From assembly GCA_013398175.1 (NCBI GenBank), contig VZRZ01004225.1:1007426-1071425 (forward strand): a DNA stretch of 64,000 bases, in the 5' to 3' direction. Each line of letters begins with the position of its first letter. Positions within the stretch are counted from its first letter, which is position 1. Origin of the DNA: Climacteris rufus. Its lineage: Eukaryota; Chordata; Aves; Passeriformes; Climacteridae. The position numbers and the translations under genes were made by a program. Under the pieces are notes generated by a model. The model was not told the DNA's origin, made no database searches, and was given only the letters and a program-made list of their open reading frames with translations. Of the stretch, positions 62,671 to 64,000 are shown piece after piece.

Positions 62671-62714
62671 AAAAAAAAAAANTGAATTTTTATAAAAAAA
62701 AAAAAAAAAAAAAA
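62671..62714. repeat. Two A runs flanking an undetermined base
   Basis: An A run ends just before an N at 62682, then TGAATTTTTAT, then about 21 A to 62714. The N is probably a sequencing or assembly ambiguity caused by the homopolymers. Confidence 0.85.
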
Positions 62715-64000
62715 GACAGATAAGCAACCATAATATTGTAATATGAAAAAAATTCTAAGTCAAAATTATTCATTTAAATTCAAATAGGATGGGGTGGGGT
62801 TTTTTCCTTAAATACTACATCTGGCGATTCCTGTTATTGAAGAATTAAGAGGAGAAAAAAAAAAAAAAGTAGCGTCTAATTCTGTCACCAGATGTGCCTG
62901 CCCAACTTCATTGATTTCAAAGGACAACATGGACCCTTACTGCTAAGCGATTTTGTAAGAGTAAATATTTGAAAATCAGAATGAGAAAAAAATGTAGAAT
63001 CCTTCTTTCGGTACACAGTTGTTTCAGCAAGCTCACAGCAGCTGAACAAATTAAATCTCCAACCTTTTGCTGTCAAGTGGGAATCATGTTCTAATAATCC
63101 TATAACTGTTTGATTGGGATATATGCTCATCTCAACAATGTGACTAAATGGGAAAAGTGAATGGAGAACAAAACAGAAAGATAAAACATGTTCAATTTTA
63201 CTTTACTAAACTTACCTTGAATTAACCTTTATGAGACACCTTGTTTTCACTCAGAGAATTTGACTATTTTACTACTCTTTTCAAACCAGGGTTTTCAGGT
63301 TTGCTGTCTTTTCTAAACTCCTTTGTATAATGGTTATAGCATACTTCACAATACCCTTTCATCTCTTCTTAGGGATGAAGAGATACACAGAGTCAATCTT
63401 TATAATTAAATCACAACTGTTGTCAACAGCAGTTGCTGTGATTTCAGCTTATACAGCTATTATTTGTATTCTTAAGAATGCCTGATTCAAAATCACAAGA
63501 CAGGAAAAATCATGCTCTTAAGAGCAAGGGAGAAAAAGCAGCTGAAGTGCTCCCCATAATGCAGAAGGAGTTGATGTATCTGTGTGATGCCTAACGCCTT
63601 CCAGGCACTTGAAAACTCACTGAGCAACAGGGTTTATTGTAGCTTTAATAAGGCACAAATGCTAATTCCCACACTGCTAACCTGCTGACAGATAGTACTG
63701 ACATGACAAAATGGGATCTGGACTATTGTGGTTATATGACCAGTGGCAAGGGCTGGTAAAGATACACTCACATGGACCAATCCTCCCAGTCGGGACTGTC
63801 TCCTGTAGAGAAATCAGAGAACAGGAGTCTCATAATTGCCTCCAGCATCCCTGAAAAGTGACAGCCACAAACAGACCAAAAACAGTGCCAGAAATCTGGC
63901 TGACTAATAGAAACTTTTTCTACTAAGCAGTTTTTAACTGAAATGCCAAAACCACTAAAACAGCTTTAGAATGTTCTATTAATGCCAGTATAAAAGAAGG

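Larger units (their letters stand above)
1..64000 (-). other. NPAS3: NPAS3 locus, partial: one internal exon and parts of two flanking introns
   Basis: The single recognisable host exon at 48346-48590 is NPAS3 and lies on the minus strand, so transcription runs from high to low coordinates. It is an internal exon with split codons at both ends, so the rest of the window on each side is inferred to be intron. The exon for the next stretch of the protein, after the bHLH and before PAS-A, and the one for the preceding N-terminal stretch were not seen. This fits the very long introns known for NPAS3 in vertebrates. No other host gene was recognised on either strand. An unrecognised nested non-coding RNA cannot be excluded from sequence alone. 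Confidence 0.85.
52898..64000. other. AT-rich intron to the right edge, no gene seen
   Basis: No exon, RNA gene or recognised transposon. It has a triple ACGG repeat near 53275-53287, a T run of about 18 at 55157-55174, several A runs, and a single undetermined base at 62682 beside A runs. The stretch around 57380-57860 has normal complexity with few repeats and could include conserved sequence, but no decisive motif was found. Confidence 0.5.

Overview
The window looks like a slice of a bird chromosome, most probably from a songbird (passerine). It is AT-rich, with one vertebrate coding exon in a sea of non-coding DNA, CR1 LINE fragments, three kinds of avian-type retroviral solo LTR, and a tRNA-Ile-headed SINE with a CR1-like tail. 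That SINE type is known to me from passerines and is the best clue to the group.

The only convincing host coding sequence is one 245-bp internal exon on the minus strand (48346-48590). It encodes the basic helix-loop-helix region of NPAS3, a neuronal bHLH-PAS transcription factor. Both splice sites are visible. Everything else reads as NPAS3 intron: 48591-64000 is the intron upstream of this exon and 1-48345 the intron downstream. NPAS3 is known for very long introns rich in conserved non-coding elements, so a lone exon in 64 kb is expected. I saw no second NPAS3 exon, no other host gene, no CRISPR array and no intact tRNA or rRNA gene.

From left to right, the downstream intron holds: a solo LTR (2124-2708); a second, longer LTR type (about 6105-7214); a minus-strand CR1 tail split near its 3' end by a third LTR type (about 9098-10300, LTR at about 9108-9738); a degraded plus-strand CR1 covering much of the reverse transcriptase (about 18090-19712); a second copy of the first LTR type (about 20868-21450); and an old CR1/L3-like 3' fragment (about 37850-38335). 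The upstream intron holds the SINE (about 52752-52897). All elements are broken or reduced to LTRs, and none looks able to move.

Between the repeats, several stretches are rich in homeodomain, octamer or AP-1/CRE-like motifs and are offered as tentative enhancer candidates. A few small tandem duplications and a short minisatellite are also listed. I found no evidence for a new multi-gene system. The observations most worth a second look are the SINE, the LTR nested in the CR1, and the candidate regulatory blocks around the NPAS3 exon.
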